Below the pieces are notes generated by a model that was not told the DNA's origin, ran no database searches, and saw only the letters and a program-made list of their open reading frames with translations. From the NCBI GenBank assembly GCA_029243025.1, contig JAQWSU010000060.1:1-64000 (forward strand): DNA of 64,000 nucleotides. Direction: 5' to 3'. Source of the DNA: Pirellulaceae bacterium. Its GTDB lineage: Bacteria > Planctomycetota > Planctomycetia > Pirellulales > Pirellulaceae. Position numbers and translations under genes: made by a program. Shown piece by piece: positions 9,176 through 18,357 of this stretch; position 1 is the first letter of the stretch; every line of letters starts with the position of its first letter.

Positions 9176-10897
9176 TTAGAGGCTGCGATAGGGTTCTCCG
9201 CGACCATAGAGAGTGAGACGACTTCGTAGTCGTCCTGATAACGGAAGATTGCCCGACCGTTCTGCGATCTCGATTGCTCGCTTGCTGACTCCGATGGCTT
9301 GAGAAAAGTCACCCGCTTCGGCCAGGCTGGCTGCGAGGGTATCGAGTAAACCCGGGTTGTTGTTTTGCGTGAGTTTGGCAGCATGAGTTGCCATTTTGAC
9401 TGCCATTTGACCGTTGCGAATATCATCGCGGGGATTTGTTGCCAGCTGCCATGCGAAATTATTTAACGCAATAAGATCGTTGGGGTTTACTTGTAAGGCT
9501 TGCCGATACTGATCGAGACCATCCTTGAGCTTACCGTCTTCAATTAATTGATCGCCTAGCCAGACGAGTATTTTTGAAAAATCACTATGCGTCTTGAGTG
9601 TTTCAAGGTGAGTTTGCGTAAAGGCCAAGACGTCCTCGGTAAACCCTCGCGTCAGAAGGTCTCGCGGTAAATCGAGCGAGGCTCGATTTGATGGGGAGCG
9701 GTTCCATTTGCCTGTGAATCTTGCCGCATAGGCTTTCCAATCGCTGGGGGAATCAGCGAGGTGTTGGACATCAGCGAGTATCTGCTGACTGTCAACCGGG
9801 CCGTGGTAAATCGCAGCCAGTTGGCCAGCTTGGTTGAAAAGGAGGCTGGTCGGTACGGGAATGTCGGCCTTTACGTTGAAATTGAGGTCGCGTATCAATC
9901 CGACACGGGTAAATAGTTCATCGGTGGCCAGCCCGGCGTCGAAGGGGAATTTAAGTTCCTGCAGGATTTTTTGGCTTGCAGGCCGCTTACCTGAGCGCGG
10001 CGCGGCGCCGTCCGTTGCCAGGACAAGAATATTGATTTTGGCCGCCCGGATTGCTTCAGCGTTTTGTGTCAACTCTTCCAGTTCAGCGAGGCAGGGGAGG
10101 CAGGTGGTTGACCAGAGGTTCACCAGCAACGGGCCCTGTACGGCGGGATCAATGATGCGTGTCTTTCCGTCGAACTGTCGGTAGGGTAGCCGAGTTGCTG
10201 GAATGGGATTGGAAAGTAAGATTCTGGCGCGGGGAGTCTCACTCGGGACGGGTTGATCTGTGGCTTGAATCTTCAGCTGTCGCTCTTGGCGGTGATCGGC
10301 GATCGCGGATGACTCTCCTTGTATCAGATGGTATCGCTGATCAGGCTGGAGTTTCGTAAACATCTGCGTTTCACCGCCGGGCCATCGTACTTCGACGTCA
10401 ATTGGCGTCTCGTTGTCGCCAAGGCCAAAATGAAGCCACTTGCTTGACTGCGAGAGGAAGCCTTCACCTGCTCGCAAAGTTTTGAGGAGCGGTTTTTCGC
10501 CGAGTTGTATCCGAACGGTCGCACCGATGGCGTCGCGGTTGCATTTCACCCCTTTGAGCCGGAGGCTGATAAAATGATGTTGCGTGGGGGTTTGGTTGCT
10601 GAGGAACCGAACTCGAGGAGCCGTCCGATTGCTGGTCCAAATATCAAGATCCCCATCGCCGTCCCAATCGCACACCGCCATACCTCGTGCGTCATCGGTG
10701 AAATCAAAACCGATGATCGATGCGATATTGGCGAAACGCTTGCCTTGGGTGTTCAGGAATGCGCAGTTGGCTTCTCGACCGCTCAGACTTCCACCTTGGC
10801 TCATCAGCTCATTTAGGCTTTTGAGGTTGCGACGATAGACTGATTCCGGATTGATTGCTGCTGAGAATTGTTCCTCGGAAACGGGCGAACGCGACAC
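9176..10897 (-). CDS. CRTAC1-type protein, C-terminal part: UnbV + TlpA-like redoxin + TPR
   Basis: The conventional start is GTG 10897 (573 aa), but the frame is open without interruption from base 10918, directly after the TGA ending the upstream frame. The bridging residues are SLLWRQV, then VSRSPV. Domains in order are: one more VCBS-like unit (CDWDGDGDLDIWTSNR); ASPIC/UnbV (HHFISLRLKG, CNRDAIGATVRIQ, AGEGFLSQSSKWLHFGLG, VEVRWPGG); a TlpA/thioredoxin-like domain with active site CLPC (LVNLWSTTCLPCLAELEEL); and TPR repeats (GLDQYRQALQVNPNDLIALN). There is no ribosome binding site for the GTG, which lies inside the hairpin at 10891-10907. I therefore think this is the second half of one protein with 10919-12760, made by TGA read-through, rather than a separate gene. 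Confidence 0.85.
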   Translation of the reverse strand: MSRSPVSEEQFSAAINPESVYRRNLKSLNELMSQGGSLSGREANCAFLNTQGKRFANIASIIGFDFTDDARGMAVCDWDGDGDLDIWTSNRTAPRVRFLSNQTPTQHHFISLRLKGVKCNRDAIGATVRIQLGEKPLLKTLRAGEGFLSQSSKWLHFGLGDNETPIDVEVRWPGGETQMFTKLQPDQRYHLIQGESSAIADHRQERQLKIQATDQPVPSETPRARILLSNPIPATRLPYRQFDGKTRIIDPAVQGPLLVNLWSTTCLPCLAELEELTQNAEAIRAAKINILVLATDGAAPRSGKRPASQKILQELKFPFDAGLATDELFTRVGLIRDLNFNVKADIPVPTSLLFNQAGQLAAIYHGPVDSQQILADVQHLADSPSDWKAYAARFTGKWNRSPSNRASLDLPRDLLTRGFTEDVLAFTQTHLETLKTHSDFSKILVWLGDQLIEDGKLKDGLDQYRQALQVNPNDLIALNNFAWQLATNPRDDIRNGQMAVKMATHAAKLTQNNNPGLLDTLAASLAEAGDFSQAIGVSKRAIEIAERSGNLPLSGRLRSRLTLYGRGEPYRSL

Positions 10898-10907
10898 GAC
10901 CTGTCGC
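10891..10907 (-). promoter_or_regulatory. SECIS-like hairpin 17 bases after the in-frame TGA
   Basis: On the minus strand the sequence GCGACAGGTCGTGTCGC folds into a perfect 6-bp stem (GCGACA with TGTCGC) and a 5-base loop GGTCG. The TGA is at 10921-10919 and the loop starts after 17 intervening bases. Bacterial SECIS elements lie in the coding region just after UGA, have a G in the first two loop positions and about 16-37 bases between UGA and loop; E. coli fdhF has the loop core AGGTCT. All these features are met here. The match is read by eye, not scored. Confidence 0.6.
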
Positions 10908-10918
10908 CACAGCAGGCT

Positions 10919-12760
10919 TCACATGTCGTCGGTCGACTCGCCGGTAATAAAGCCGTTGGTGACTAATAGGTCTTCCCAGCTGTCGTTGTTGATATCCACA
11001 AATTGAGACGCCCAGCTCCATCGTCCCATGGTGACGCCCGCTTCGACGCTCACATCTTCAAAGCGGTTGTTACCGAGGTTTCGGAATAGCGAATTCCCTC
11101 GGGCCAAATGTTGGAATTTGGCCCGAGTTTCTTCGTCGTATTGTGACTTGAAACGGGGCTGGAAGGTGACTCGATTACCAGCTGCTGAAAACATGTTGGA
11201 TACGTAGAGGTCGGCTTGGCCATCATGATCATAGTCGCCAAAACTAGCTGACATTCCGAAGGCACCATCGAGGAGCCCGACCTGCTTGGCAATCTCTTTG
11301 AATTGGCCCTCATCGTTCCGGTAAAGGTGATTTGGGCCAAAGTCGTTGACGACCAATAAATCGGAATCGCCGTCATTGTCGATGTCTTCCCAAGCAGATG
11401 CGAAGCTGAATCGGCGATTGTCCTGGTCGAGTCCGGTCGCTTCAGTGACGTCGGAGAATCGCCAGTTACCATCATTGCGAATCAAATGGTTGCTGCCGCC
11501 GTTTGTCGCGTCGAAGTAAGGGAGGGGGAGAGGTAAATTCGAGATCGATTCCTTCGGTCCGTAATAAACGCAAACGTACAAGTCGGTCAAACCGTCCAGA
11601 TCGTAGTCCGCAGCTGCCATCGAGAAACCCTGGGTGACGCTCGAAATCTTTGCTCGCTCCTGAAATCGACCCTTTCCGTCATTTTCCAAGAAAATAATTC
11701 CGCTTGCCAAGGCAACGACAAGGTCTTGGTCGGAGTCGTTGTCGAGGTCAATGAACAAAGCACTCCGAGTGTTGTCGAGATAGTCGAGAGATGCCGCCTG
11801 AGCCTCGTCACGGACGGTACCGTCTTCCTGCTGGACGAGCAGGTGGTTGGGGATCGCGCCTGTCTGACAAATGTAAATGTCGTCGAGTCCGTCACCGTTA
11901 ATATCACCAATTGCAAGGCCGTGATGGCCGAAATTGTAGACGCCGTGATTGTCTTCAATACGTGGGTGCCAATGAGCGATGTTGCGGAGTAAGGCTTCTT
12001 GGTAGATCGGCCAGTCCTGCACTAATGATGAGGTGCAGTCGACAAGCATCGGTTGGCCGATCGACGAGTTCGCCGAAACATGTTCGACATCAATCAGCCG
12101 TATCGATTCGATTTTCAGCTTCTTGCCTTTTTCTGTGGCCGTCCAATCAATCTCCCAAGTTGCGTTGTATTCGTGACGCCCTTCGGAGTTCTGACCACTC
12201 AAATGGAAATACTGTTGCGTCGATGGCGCGGCAGCTTGAAGATCCACTCGGAACAGTTTGAATTTGAAATGGACGTTGTCCAATTTCGCGGCCAAATTAC
12301 GTAAGTTACTGATGCCTGTCGGAAGGGATTGACTGTTGGGTAATGCTTCTGATGTTTGACCACGCCTTACTTCAAATACATCATCGCGAAATACGACGGG
12401 TAAATCGGTGGGTAACAGAGAAGAACAACGTGCCTCAGAGGTCGCGATTGATTCTAAATCCTGCTCAGTGGACTTGCCGAGGATTATCTCCCCAAGTTCG
12501 TTTAACTGTTGCATGCCCCGTCGACTGATGTCCTCAGAGTCCCAGCCATCCAAGGATGGATCATCAGCGGTCAGTCGAAACGAACGAAGCATGGGGAGCG
12601 GCATGTTCGCCAAGAGGTCGTCTGTTTGTCTCCGCGTCTGAGAGCGATCGACCATGGCACCATTCGGTGACTGCTGGGAATTGCAGCCGATTCCGATTGC
12701 TGCGAATAACAGCACGAATTCGGCCAGTGCCAGGCGAACTGAATCCAAGCGGAGTATCAT
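10919..12760 (-). CDS. CRTAC1-type VCBS/FG-GAP repeat lipoprotein, N-terminal part; ends at TGA possibly read as selenocysteine
   Basis: 613 codons from ATG 12760 to TGA 10919. The N-terminus ends its hydrophobic core with AAIGIGC, a probable lipobox, so the product is likely exported and lipid-anchored. Residues from about 270 onward carry calcium-binding VCBS/FG-GAP repeats (GDINGDGLDDIYI, DLDNDSDQDLVVALA, DYDLDGLTDLYVC, DIDNDGDSDLLVVND, DYDHDGQADLYVSNM), forming a beta-propeller. The frame stops at VTNGFITGESTDDM-TGA. Family members normally continue here with a segment ending WRQVV...SP and then the UnbV domain, and exactly that follows in the same frame. Full read-through would give 1194 residues with position 614 as the TGA codon. 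Possible calcium-dependent extracellular role; function unproven. Confidence 0.88.
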   Translation of the reverse strand: MILRLDSVRLALAEFVLLFAAIGIGCNSQQSPNGAMVDRSQTRRQTDDLLANMPLPMLRSFRLTADDPSLDGWDSEDISRRGMQQLNELGEIILGKSTEQDLESIATSEARCSSLLPTDLPVVFRDDVFEVRRGQTSEALPNSQSLPTGISNLRNLAAKLDNVHFKFKLFRVDLQAAAPSTQQYFHLSGQNSEGRHEYNATWEIDWTATEKGKKLKIESIRLIDVEHVSANSSIGQPMLVDCTSSLVQDWPIYQEALLRNIAHWHPRIEDNHGVYNFGHHGLAIGDINGDGLDDIYICQTGAIPNHLLVQQEDGTVRDEAQAASLDYLDNTRSALFIDLDNDSDQDLVVALASGIIFLENDGKGRFQERAKISSVTQGFSMAAADYDLDGLTDLYVCVYYGPKESISNLPLPLPYFDATNGGSNHLIRNDGNWRFSDVTEATGLDQDNRRFSFASAWEDIDNDGDSDLLVVNDFGPNHLYRNDEGQFKEIAKQVGLLDGAFGMSASFGDYDHDGQADLYVSNMFSAAGNRVTFQPRFKSQYDEETRAKFQHLARGNSLFRNLGNNRFEDVSVEAGVTMGRWSWASQFVDINNDSWEDLLVTNGFITGESTDDM

Positions 12761-13868
12761 TTTATTCTTGTTGTTTTTTTCGTCTGATATTTCGAGGTGA
12801 TTTGTGAGCCGGTGAGTCGTTTGTGACCGTCTGGCTCGGCTGTTCGCATTGTAGTGGAATACGTTCGGAGTCCGTCCGGGTTCATTTTGGCTCCATGGTT
12901 CCTCAAATCGACTTAAAAGTGGGCAGTTTTAGAGATTCTCATCGCTCGACGTCGACCTTCTTGAATTATTTTAACCCGTAAATAGGCTTTGAGTTCGAGG
13001 GTCGCGGACTTGTATTCCACCTGCTGCTACACGTCGATCGACCGTTTTAATGGAATTGTTTCTCGTAAACTGTCTTGTCGACGAGAAATTCGTGCAAATT
13101 GTATTGCCTTGTACCGTTCTGAGGAAAACGGACATTCTTGGAGGCCCAGCTTGGAAAAGGATCGTTGGAAATAAAAGGCTGCTGCGGTTGATTCGAGGTG
13201 AGTTCTGTTGTTCGTTTGGTCCCATGCTTGGCATGCTTTGGGAGGAATCCACACGCTTTGTTTCCGCAATCGTATCTCGCTGGCCTTGGGCCGAGGCCGC
13301 ATGGAACGTCTGAGTCCACAGGGTTCTCTGTCCGGAATCGCAGACGATTCGAAATGCGTTCATTTCGATGGCTGGGCATCGCATTCCGGTGCTGGTTTTT
13401 AGTCTCTGTGGTGGAGTGGGTGACGACAGAGTGACCGGATCTGCAGTTGTGGGGTGGGCTGGTTTGGGGAGTTGGCGTTGCCTCACTCTCTCCGTCCCAA
13501 CAAGTCAATGCTGCGAATTGATCCAAATCATGTTCGCCGTATGGTTGAGGCGATTCACGGCCTTTATTTTTGCCTCGCTGACGAAACCGATGCGGATTGG
13601 AGAATGACGTGCCCAGAGATTCATTAAGATCGCTGGCCATCGTTAATTTTCATCCGCTTCCATCAAGCTGTCATCTTCCGTGTTTCTTGTCGGAATGGAG
13701 GGGCGTTTCACGTTTCGTTTGGCGATAGGGTTGCCGACTGCTCAATCAGGACTCGTGGTGTTGCACTGAGAGATGCGTTATGATCCACGCCCGCAGGTCT
13801 CAACGGCTTTTGTTGAGGCGGGAGTTTGGATTTCCCCCTCCTTGTTTCAATGAAGATATCAGGCTTTT
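12761..13868. other. Intergenic region of 1.1 kb, no supported gene
   Basis: Lies between the leftward CRTAC1 gene and the rightward FadN-like gene, so it should hold both promoters. A 197-codon minus frame (13047-13640) and shorter plus frames are open, but their translations are low-complexity, rich in Ser, Arg, Thr and Pro, and match nothing I know. No tRNA or other RNA gene was recognised. Confidence 0.4.
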
Positions 13869-16178
13869 ATGAAACCGATTCAACGCGTGGCGGTGATTGG
13901 TGCTGGGACGATGGGGTCTGGCATTGCTAGTCACCTGGCCAACGCCGGAATTTCCGTTCTCTTGTTGGATGTTGTTCCGTCGGGTTCGACTGATCGTAAT
14001 CAGATTACCGAGCAATCACTGGAACGCATTCGCAAGTCGCGACCTCCTGCCTTGATGACGCCCGAAGTAATCGAGCAAATCGAAATTGGAAATTTGGAAG
14101 ACGATTTGCATCGCATCTCTGAAGTGGACTGGATTGCAGAGGCGATTGTCGAACGGCTTGATGCCAAGCATCAGTTATACGTTGAGATTGAGGAGCATCG
14201 GCGTCCGGGCACGATCGTTTCCTCGAATACGTCAACCATTCCGCTGCGTGACTTGACGCAGGAAATGCCACCTGAATTGCAGCGGGACTTCTGTATTACG
14301 CATTTTTTCAATCCCGTTCGTTACATGCGGTTGCTGGAAATTGTCGCTGGACCAGCGACGGATCCTGAGGTGATAAAACGACTGACTGCTTGTTGTGATT
14401 TGCAGTTAGGCAAGGGGGTCGTGCACTGCAAGGATACGCCCGGATTCCTTGGCAATCGTGTGGGTTTGTTTGCGATTCAATGTGCGATCGCCACCGCAGT
14501 TCGGATGGAGCTGGCTCCGGAAGTCGCCGATGCCGTGATGGGGCGCCCGATGGGCATGCCAAAAACGGGTGTCTTTCGACTTTATGATTTGATCGGACTT
14601 GATTTGATGCTCGACGTGTTGGAAAGCTTGCGGAACACGCTTGCGGCTGATGACGCGTTTCATCCATGGATCGACTGCCCGGCGGTTGAATCTTTGGTTG
14701 AGCAGGGGCACACGGGCGATAAACGGGGAGCCGGTTTTTATCGAACGCGACAGACGACCGATGGTCGAAAAGCGGAAGTATTTGACCTGCAGCGGCAGGA
14801 ATATCGTCCGCTCATCCGACCCCAACTGCCAGCCATGGCAGCTGGGGGAGCAGGCGGCCTGCGAGCGTTGGTCGAGCGCGACGATCCTGCCGGTCAATTC
14901 GCTTGGGAAGTTCTGTCGCGGACCTTGGTCTATGCCGCATCGTTGGTACCGGATGTGGCTGACGAGTTGGTTTCGATTGATGAAGCGATGAAGCTGGGCT
15001 TCAGTTGGACTCACGGACCGTTTGGGATGATTGATTTGCTCGGGACCCAATGGTTTTGCGAACGAATCGAGCAGGATGGTCTCGTCGTGCCGCCATTGCT
15101 ACAAGTGGCTGCCGGTCAACCGATGTATCGCGCCAATCGTGGTCGACTGCAACAAATGACGATCGATGGTAGTTACCGAGACGTGGAGCGACCTGCTGGT
15201 GTAATAAGACTGGGCGATGTGGCCAAGACGACCGAGGCGATTATTACAAATGATGCGGCGACACTTTGGGATCTCGGTGATGGCGTTGCTTGCTTCGAAT
15301 TTCACACGAAAGCAAACTCGCTTGATTCCCGTACGATGTCGTTGCTGGACCAGGCTTTGTCGATTGTCGAAACTCGTTTTCGTGGATTGGTGGTTTACAA
15401 CGAAGGCCCTCATTTTTCTGTCGGGGTAAATCTGCAGTGCGTGCTGGATTGGGCTGAGCAACGAGCATGGTCAGAAATCGAAGCGATGCTCAGCGATTTT
15501 CAGCAGACTTGCAAACGAATGAAATATTCATCCTTTCCCGTCGTTGGAGCGCCCGCGGGAATGTCGATCGGCGGCGGTTTTGAAGTGTTGCTGCACTGCG
15601 ACGTTTTGCAGGCCCATGCCAATACAGTCGTTGGCTTGGTGGAAACAAAAGTGGGTTTGATTCCGGCTGGAGGAGGATGCAAGGAGCTGCTGCTCCGTTG
15701 GTCGGAGGTTGAGGGCGATGAAGGGATTCCGCCTCAGCAGAGAGTATTTGACTTAATTGCTGCCGGGGTGACAGCTTCTTCGCCTCTCGAAGCGATGCCT
15801 CTGAAAATGTTTCGTGCTCTTGATCAGTTCACTATGAATCGAGATCGTGTTTTGGCGGCTGCGAAGACCCGTGTGATTTCAATGATTGACGGTTATCAAC
15901 CACCGGTCCAAAAGCGGCTTGTGCCCACCCACATCGGCCCGCTGATCCAGCGGTGTGAGGAATTGCGCGATGCAAAACAGATTAGCCCGCACGATTTGAC
16001 TGTTGGACACGCCCTCGCCAAGATACTCTGCGATTCAGCAGTAGACAAAGAATCGTATTTAACTGAGGACGAACTATTTGAACGCGAACGGGAGGCTTTT
16101 TTGGGACTTGTGCAAACGCCTCAGACGATCGCGAGAATTCGACACATGTTAGCGACCGGACGTCCGCTCAAGAATTGA
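13869..16178 (+). CDS. 3-hydroxyacyl-CoA dehydrogenase / enoyl-CoA hydratase (FadN-like)
   Basis: A 769-residue bifunctional beta-oxidation enzyme that hydrates enoyl-CoA and oxidises 3-hydroxyacyl-CoA with NAD+. The N-terminus VAVIGAGTMGSGIASHLANA is the dinucleotide-binding GxGxxG of the dehydrogenase, followed by VSSNTSTIPL and the ITHFFNPVRYM catalytic-His region, then KDTPGFLGNR. The C-terminal half (about residues 460-700) is a crotonase domain: GLVVYNEGPHFSVGVNL and GMSIGGGFEVLLHCD, then GLIPAGGG. This dehydrogenase-first order is that of Bacillus FadN (about 789 aa), not of E. coli FadB. No thiolase gene is in the window. An acyl-CoA ligase lies 4.8 kb downstream. Confidence 0.92.
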   Translation: MKPIQRVAVIGAGTMGSGIASHLANAGISVLLLDVVPSGSTDRNQITEQSLERIRKSRPPALMTPEVIEQIEIGNLEDDLHRISEVDWIAEAIVERLDAKHQLYVEIEEHRRPGTIVSSNTSTIPLRDLTQEMPPELQRDFCITHFFNPVRYMRLLEIVAGPATDPEVIKRLTACCDLQLGKGVVHCKDTPGFLGNRVGLFAIQCAIATAVRMELAPEVADAVMGRPMGMPKTGVFRLYDLIGLDLMLDVLESLRNTLAADDAFHPWIDCPAVESLVEQGHTGDKRGAGFYRTRQTTDGRKAEVFDLQRQEYRPLIRPQLPAMAAGGAGGLRALVERDDPAGQFAWEVLSRTLVYAASLVPDVADELVSIDEAMKLGFSWTHGPFGMIDLLGTQWFCERIEQDGLVVPPLLQVAAGQPMYRANRGRLQQMTIDGSYRDVERPAGVIRLGDVAKTTEAIITNDAATLWDLGDGVACFEFHTKANSLDSRTMSLLDQALSIVETRFRGLVVYNEGPHFSVGVNLQCVLDWAEQRAWSEIEAMLSDFQQTCKRMKYSSFPVVGAPAGMSIGGGFEVLLHCDVLQAHANTVVGLVETKVGLIPAGGGCKELLLRWSEVEGDEGIPPQQRVFDLIAAGVTASSPLEAMPLKMFRALDQFTMNRDRVLAAAKTRVISMIDGYQPPVQKRLVPTHIGPLIQRCEELRDAKQISPHDLTVGHALAKILCDSAVDKESYLTEDELFEREREAFLGLVQTPQTIARIRHMLATGRPLKN

Positions 16179-16220
16179 GGCCCAAATTGTTGTTACGTTT
16201 ACGTTGATAGGGAGCCACAG

Positions 16221-17516
16221 ATGTCGAAGTCAAAGACGTATCAATTTGATACGCTCACCTTGCATGCCGGGCAGCAGCCAGATCCCACGACCGGAGCACG
16301 CGCGACACCGATTTATCAGACATCCTCTTACGTCTTTCGGGATACAGATCATGCGGCTTCCATCTTCAACATTGAACGTACCGGACACGTTTATTCTCGA
16401 ATTACGAATCCAACGAATGCCGTCTTAGAAGAACGTATTTCTGCTCTGGATGGAGGCGTGGGAGCGGTCGCCACCGCCAGTGGGCAAGCCGCGCTGCACT
16501 TGGCCCTGGTTACCCTGATGGGAATGGGTTCGCATATCGTATCTTCACGATCGATTTACGGCGGCACTCACAATTTGTTGTCCCATACGTTGCCTCGTTT
16601 CGGGATTGAAACAACGTTCGTGGACCCGCGCGATCTTGATGCAATTCGAGCTGCGATTCGGCCGGAAACCCGGCTCGTGTTCGGTGAAACGTTAGGTAAC
16701 CCGGGCTTGGAGGTACTCGATATTCCTCGAGTTTCCGAGCTGGCGCACGAAGCGGGCGTGCCGTTGTTAGTGGATTCCACGTTTACCACACCCTATCTGT
16801 CTCGGCCTTTGGAGCTGGGAGCTGATATTGTCGTTCACTCGGCGACGAAATTTCTGAGTGGGCACGGTGTTGTGATAGGGGGGTTGTTAGTGGATGGTGG
16901 TAAATTTGATTGGGAGCAATCAGGAAAGTTTCCCGCGATGACAGAGCCATATTCGGGGTTCCATGACTTGGTATTCACCGAAGAGTTTGGCCCGGCTGCC
17001 TACATTACGCGGGCTCGCAATGAAGGTGGGCGAGATTTTGGGGCTTGTATGAGTGCCCATACGGCTTTCTTGGTGTTGCAAGGGCTGGAAACGCTTCCAT
17101 TGCGAATGCAGCGGCATGTGAGTAACGCTCGCAAAGTTGTCGAGTTTCTCGGGCAACAGGATGTGGTTGAATGGGTCAATTACCCGGAGTTACCCTCGCA
17201 CCCGGACTATGATCTGGCGAAACAGCTGCTGCCGAAGGGGGCAGGGGCGGTCTTTAGCTTTGGAGTCAAAGGAGGAAGGGCGGCCGGGCAACGCTTCATT
17301 GAAAGACTCGAACTCGTTTCGCATCTGGCAAATATCGGTGATGCAAAGTCTCTGGTGATTCATCCCGCCAGCACGACGCACCATCGAATGGATGCCGAAG
17401 CTCTCAAGGCTGCGGGAATTACGGAAGGACTCATCCGAATTTCCATCGGATTGGAAGATCCAAATGACTTGCTCGTTGATCTCGAACGCGGGCTACGTGC
17501 CTCGCAACGGACGTAA
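16221..17516 (+). CDS. metY: O-acetylhomoserine aminocarboxypropyltransferase (MetY-like)
   Basis: A 431-residue PLP enzyme of the Cys/Met metabolism family that makes homocysteine from O-acetylhomoserine and sulfide. The start ATG 16221 follows AGGGAG. Seen: FDTLTLHAGQQPDPTTGARA at the N-terminus, typical of MetY rather than MetB; HVYSRITNPT; and DIVVHSATKFLSGHG with the PLP Lys at residue 210. The length fits MetY (about 425-435 aa). It precedes an alpha/beta hydrolase, a BCCT transporter and homocysteine S-methyltransferase, so the block plausibly serves methionine supply. No S-box or other riboswitch was recognised in the 42-base gap upstream. Confidence 0.93.
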   Translation: MSKSKTYQFDTLTLHAGQQPDPTTGARATPIYQTSSYVFRDTDHAASIFNIERTGHVYSRITNPTNAVLEERISALDGGVGAVATASGQAALHLALVTLMGMGSHIVSSRSIYGGTHNLLSHTLPRFGIETTFVDPRDLDAIRAAIRPETRLVFGETLGNPGLEVLDIPRVSELAHEAGVPLLVDSTFTTPYLSRPLELGADIVVHSATKFLSGHGVVIGGLLVDGGKFDWEQSGKFPAMTEPYSGFHDLVFTEEFGPAAYITRARNEGGRDFGACMSAHTAFLVLQGLETLPLRMQRHVSNARKVVEFLGQQDVVEWVNYPELPSHPDYDLAKQLLPKGAGAVFSFGVKGGRAAGQRFIERLELVSHLANIGDAKSLVIHPASTTHHRMDAEALKAAGITEGLIRISIGLEDPNDLLVDLERGLRASQRT

Positions 17517-17559
17517 CGATTCGGGTTGAGGTTGAGGCAGACTGTTTAAGGGGATTCGC

Positions 17560-18357
17560 TTGAAACTAATCATTGATGAACAGCAGGTGTTTTGTTCCAC
17601 GGCCGGGCAAAAAATTGATCCCCGTCGTGAATCGGTTGTGTTCGTGCATGGTGCGGGGCAAGATCATTCCATTTGGGTGTTGGCAGGTCGTTATTTTGCG
17701 CGCCACAATCGTAATGTGTTATCAGTCGATCTGCCTGGTCACGGTCGTTCCCAAGGCGATCCACTCCCGTCAATTTCAGAAATGGTCGATTGGCTGCGGT
17801 CAGTGATGAAGGCAGCAGGGATTTCACAGGCTTCGATTGTAGGGCACAGCATGGGATCGCTGGTTGCTTTGGCGATGGCGTCACAGTTTCCGAATGAAGT
17901 CAAGTCTGTCGCCATGGTGGCCACGGCAGTGCCGATGCGGGTCAGCGATTCTTTACTCGCGATGGCGGAGGCAAATGACGATGAGGCAGTCCAGCTGTTG
18001 ACCCTTTGGGGGCATAGCGCCAGAGCGCATTTGGGTGGATCGCCAACGCCCGGATTGTGGATGTTGAATTCCAGTACAGAGCTGATGAGGCGGTCCAATC
18101 CAGATGTGCTTTTTACTGATCTTTCAGCTTGTCAAAACTATTCGACGGGACTTTCGGATGCTGGCAAGGTTGACTGCCCTGTACTCCTGGTTCTGGGGGA
18201 GCGAGATGCGATGACGCCGGTGCGTGCCACCAAGGAATTGTGCGACGCGCTCCGTCGACCTTTCAAAACCGTGATTCCCGCTGCTGGTCATTCGCTCCTG
18301 AACGAATGTCCGGATCAAGTTCTTGATGCTTTGATTCCGATCGTGGAAGGGGGTTGA
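17560..18357 (+). CDS. Alpha/beta hydrolase
   Basis: 265 residues starting at TTG 17560 after AAGGGGA. The alpha/beta hydrolase fold is clear: oxyanion region VFVHGAGQDHSIW, strand VLSVDLPGHGRS, nucleophile elbow GHSMGS with Ser-97, acid in VLGERDAMTP (Asp-216), and the catalytic His-244 in PAAGHSLLNE. It is soluble with no signal peptide. The 3' end overlaps the BCCT gene start by four bases, so the two are likely translationally coupled. With MetY upstream, the substrate may be an ester or thioester related to sulfur-amino-acid or osmolyte metabolism, but MetX-like acyltransferase activity cannot be claimed because homoserine-binding features are not evident. Confidence 0.85.
   Translation: MKLIIDEQQVFCSTAGQKIDPRRESVVFVHGAGQDHSIWVLAGRYFARHNRNVLSVDLPGHGRSQGDPLPSISEMVDWLRSVMKAAGISQASIVGHSMGSLVALAMASQFPNEVKSVAMVATAVPMRVSDSLLAMAEANDDEAVQLLTLWGHSARAHLGGSPTPGLWMLNSSTELMRRSNPDVLFTDLSACQNYSTGLSDAGKVDCPVLLVLGERDAMTPVRATKELCDALRRPFKTVIPAAGHSLLNECPDQVLDALIPIVEGG

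Noticed and set aside
8971-9426. 151-codon minus frame
   Set aside because: Overlaps the 3' end of the TPR part in another frame; the translation is low-complexity with no domain.
10895-10921. Treating the two CRTAC1 halves as an ordinary two-gene split with a GTG start at 10897
   Set aside because: No ribosome binding site precedes the GTG, the frame is open back to the TGA, and the residues between (SLLWRQV) fit the family. Kept only as an alternative explanation.
13047-13640. 197-codon minus frame
   Set aside because: Translation rich in Ser, Arg, Thr and Pro, no ribosome binding site, no recognisable domain.
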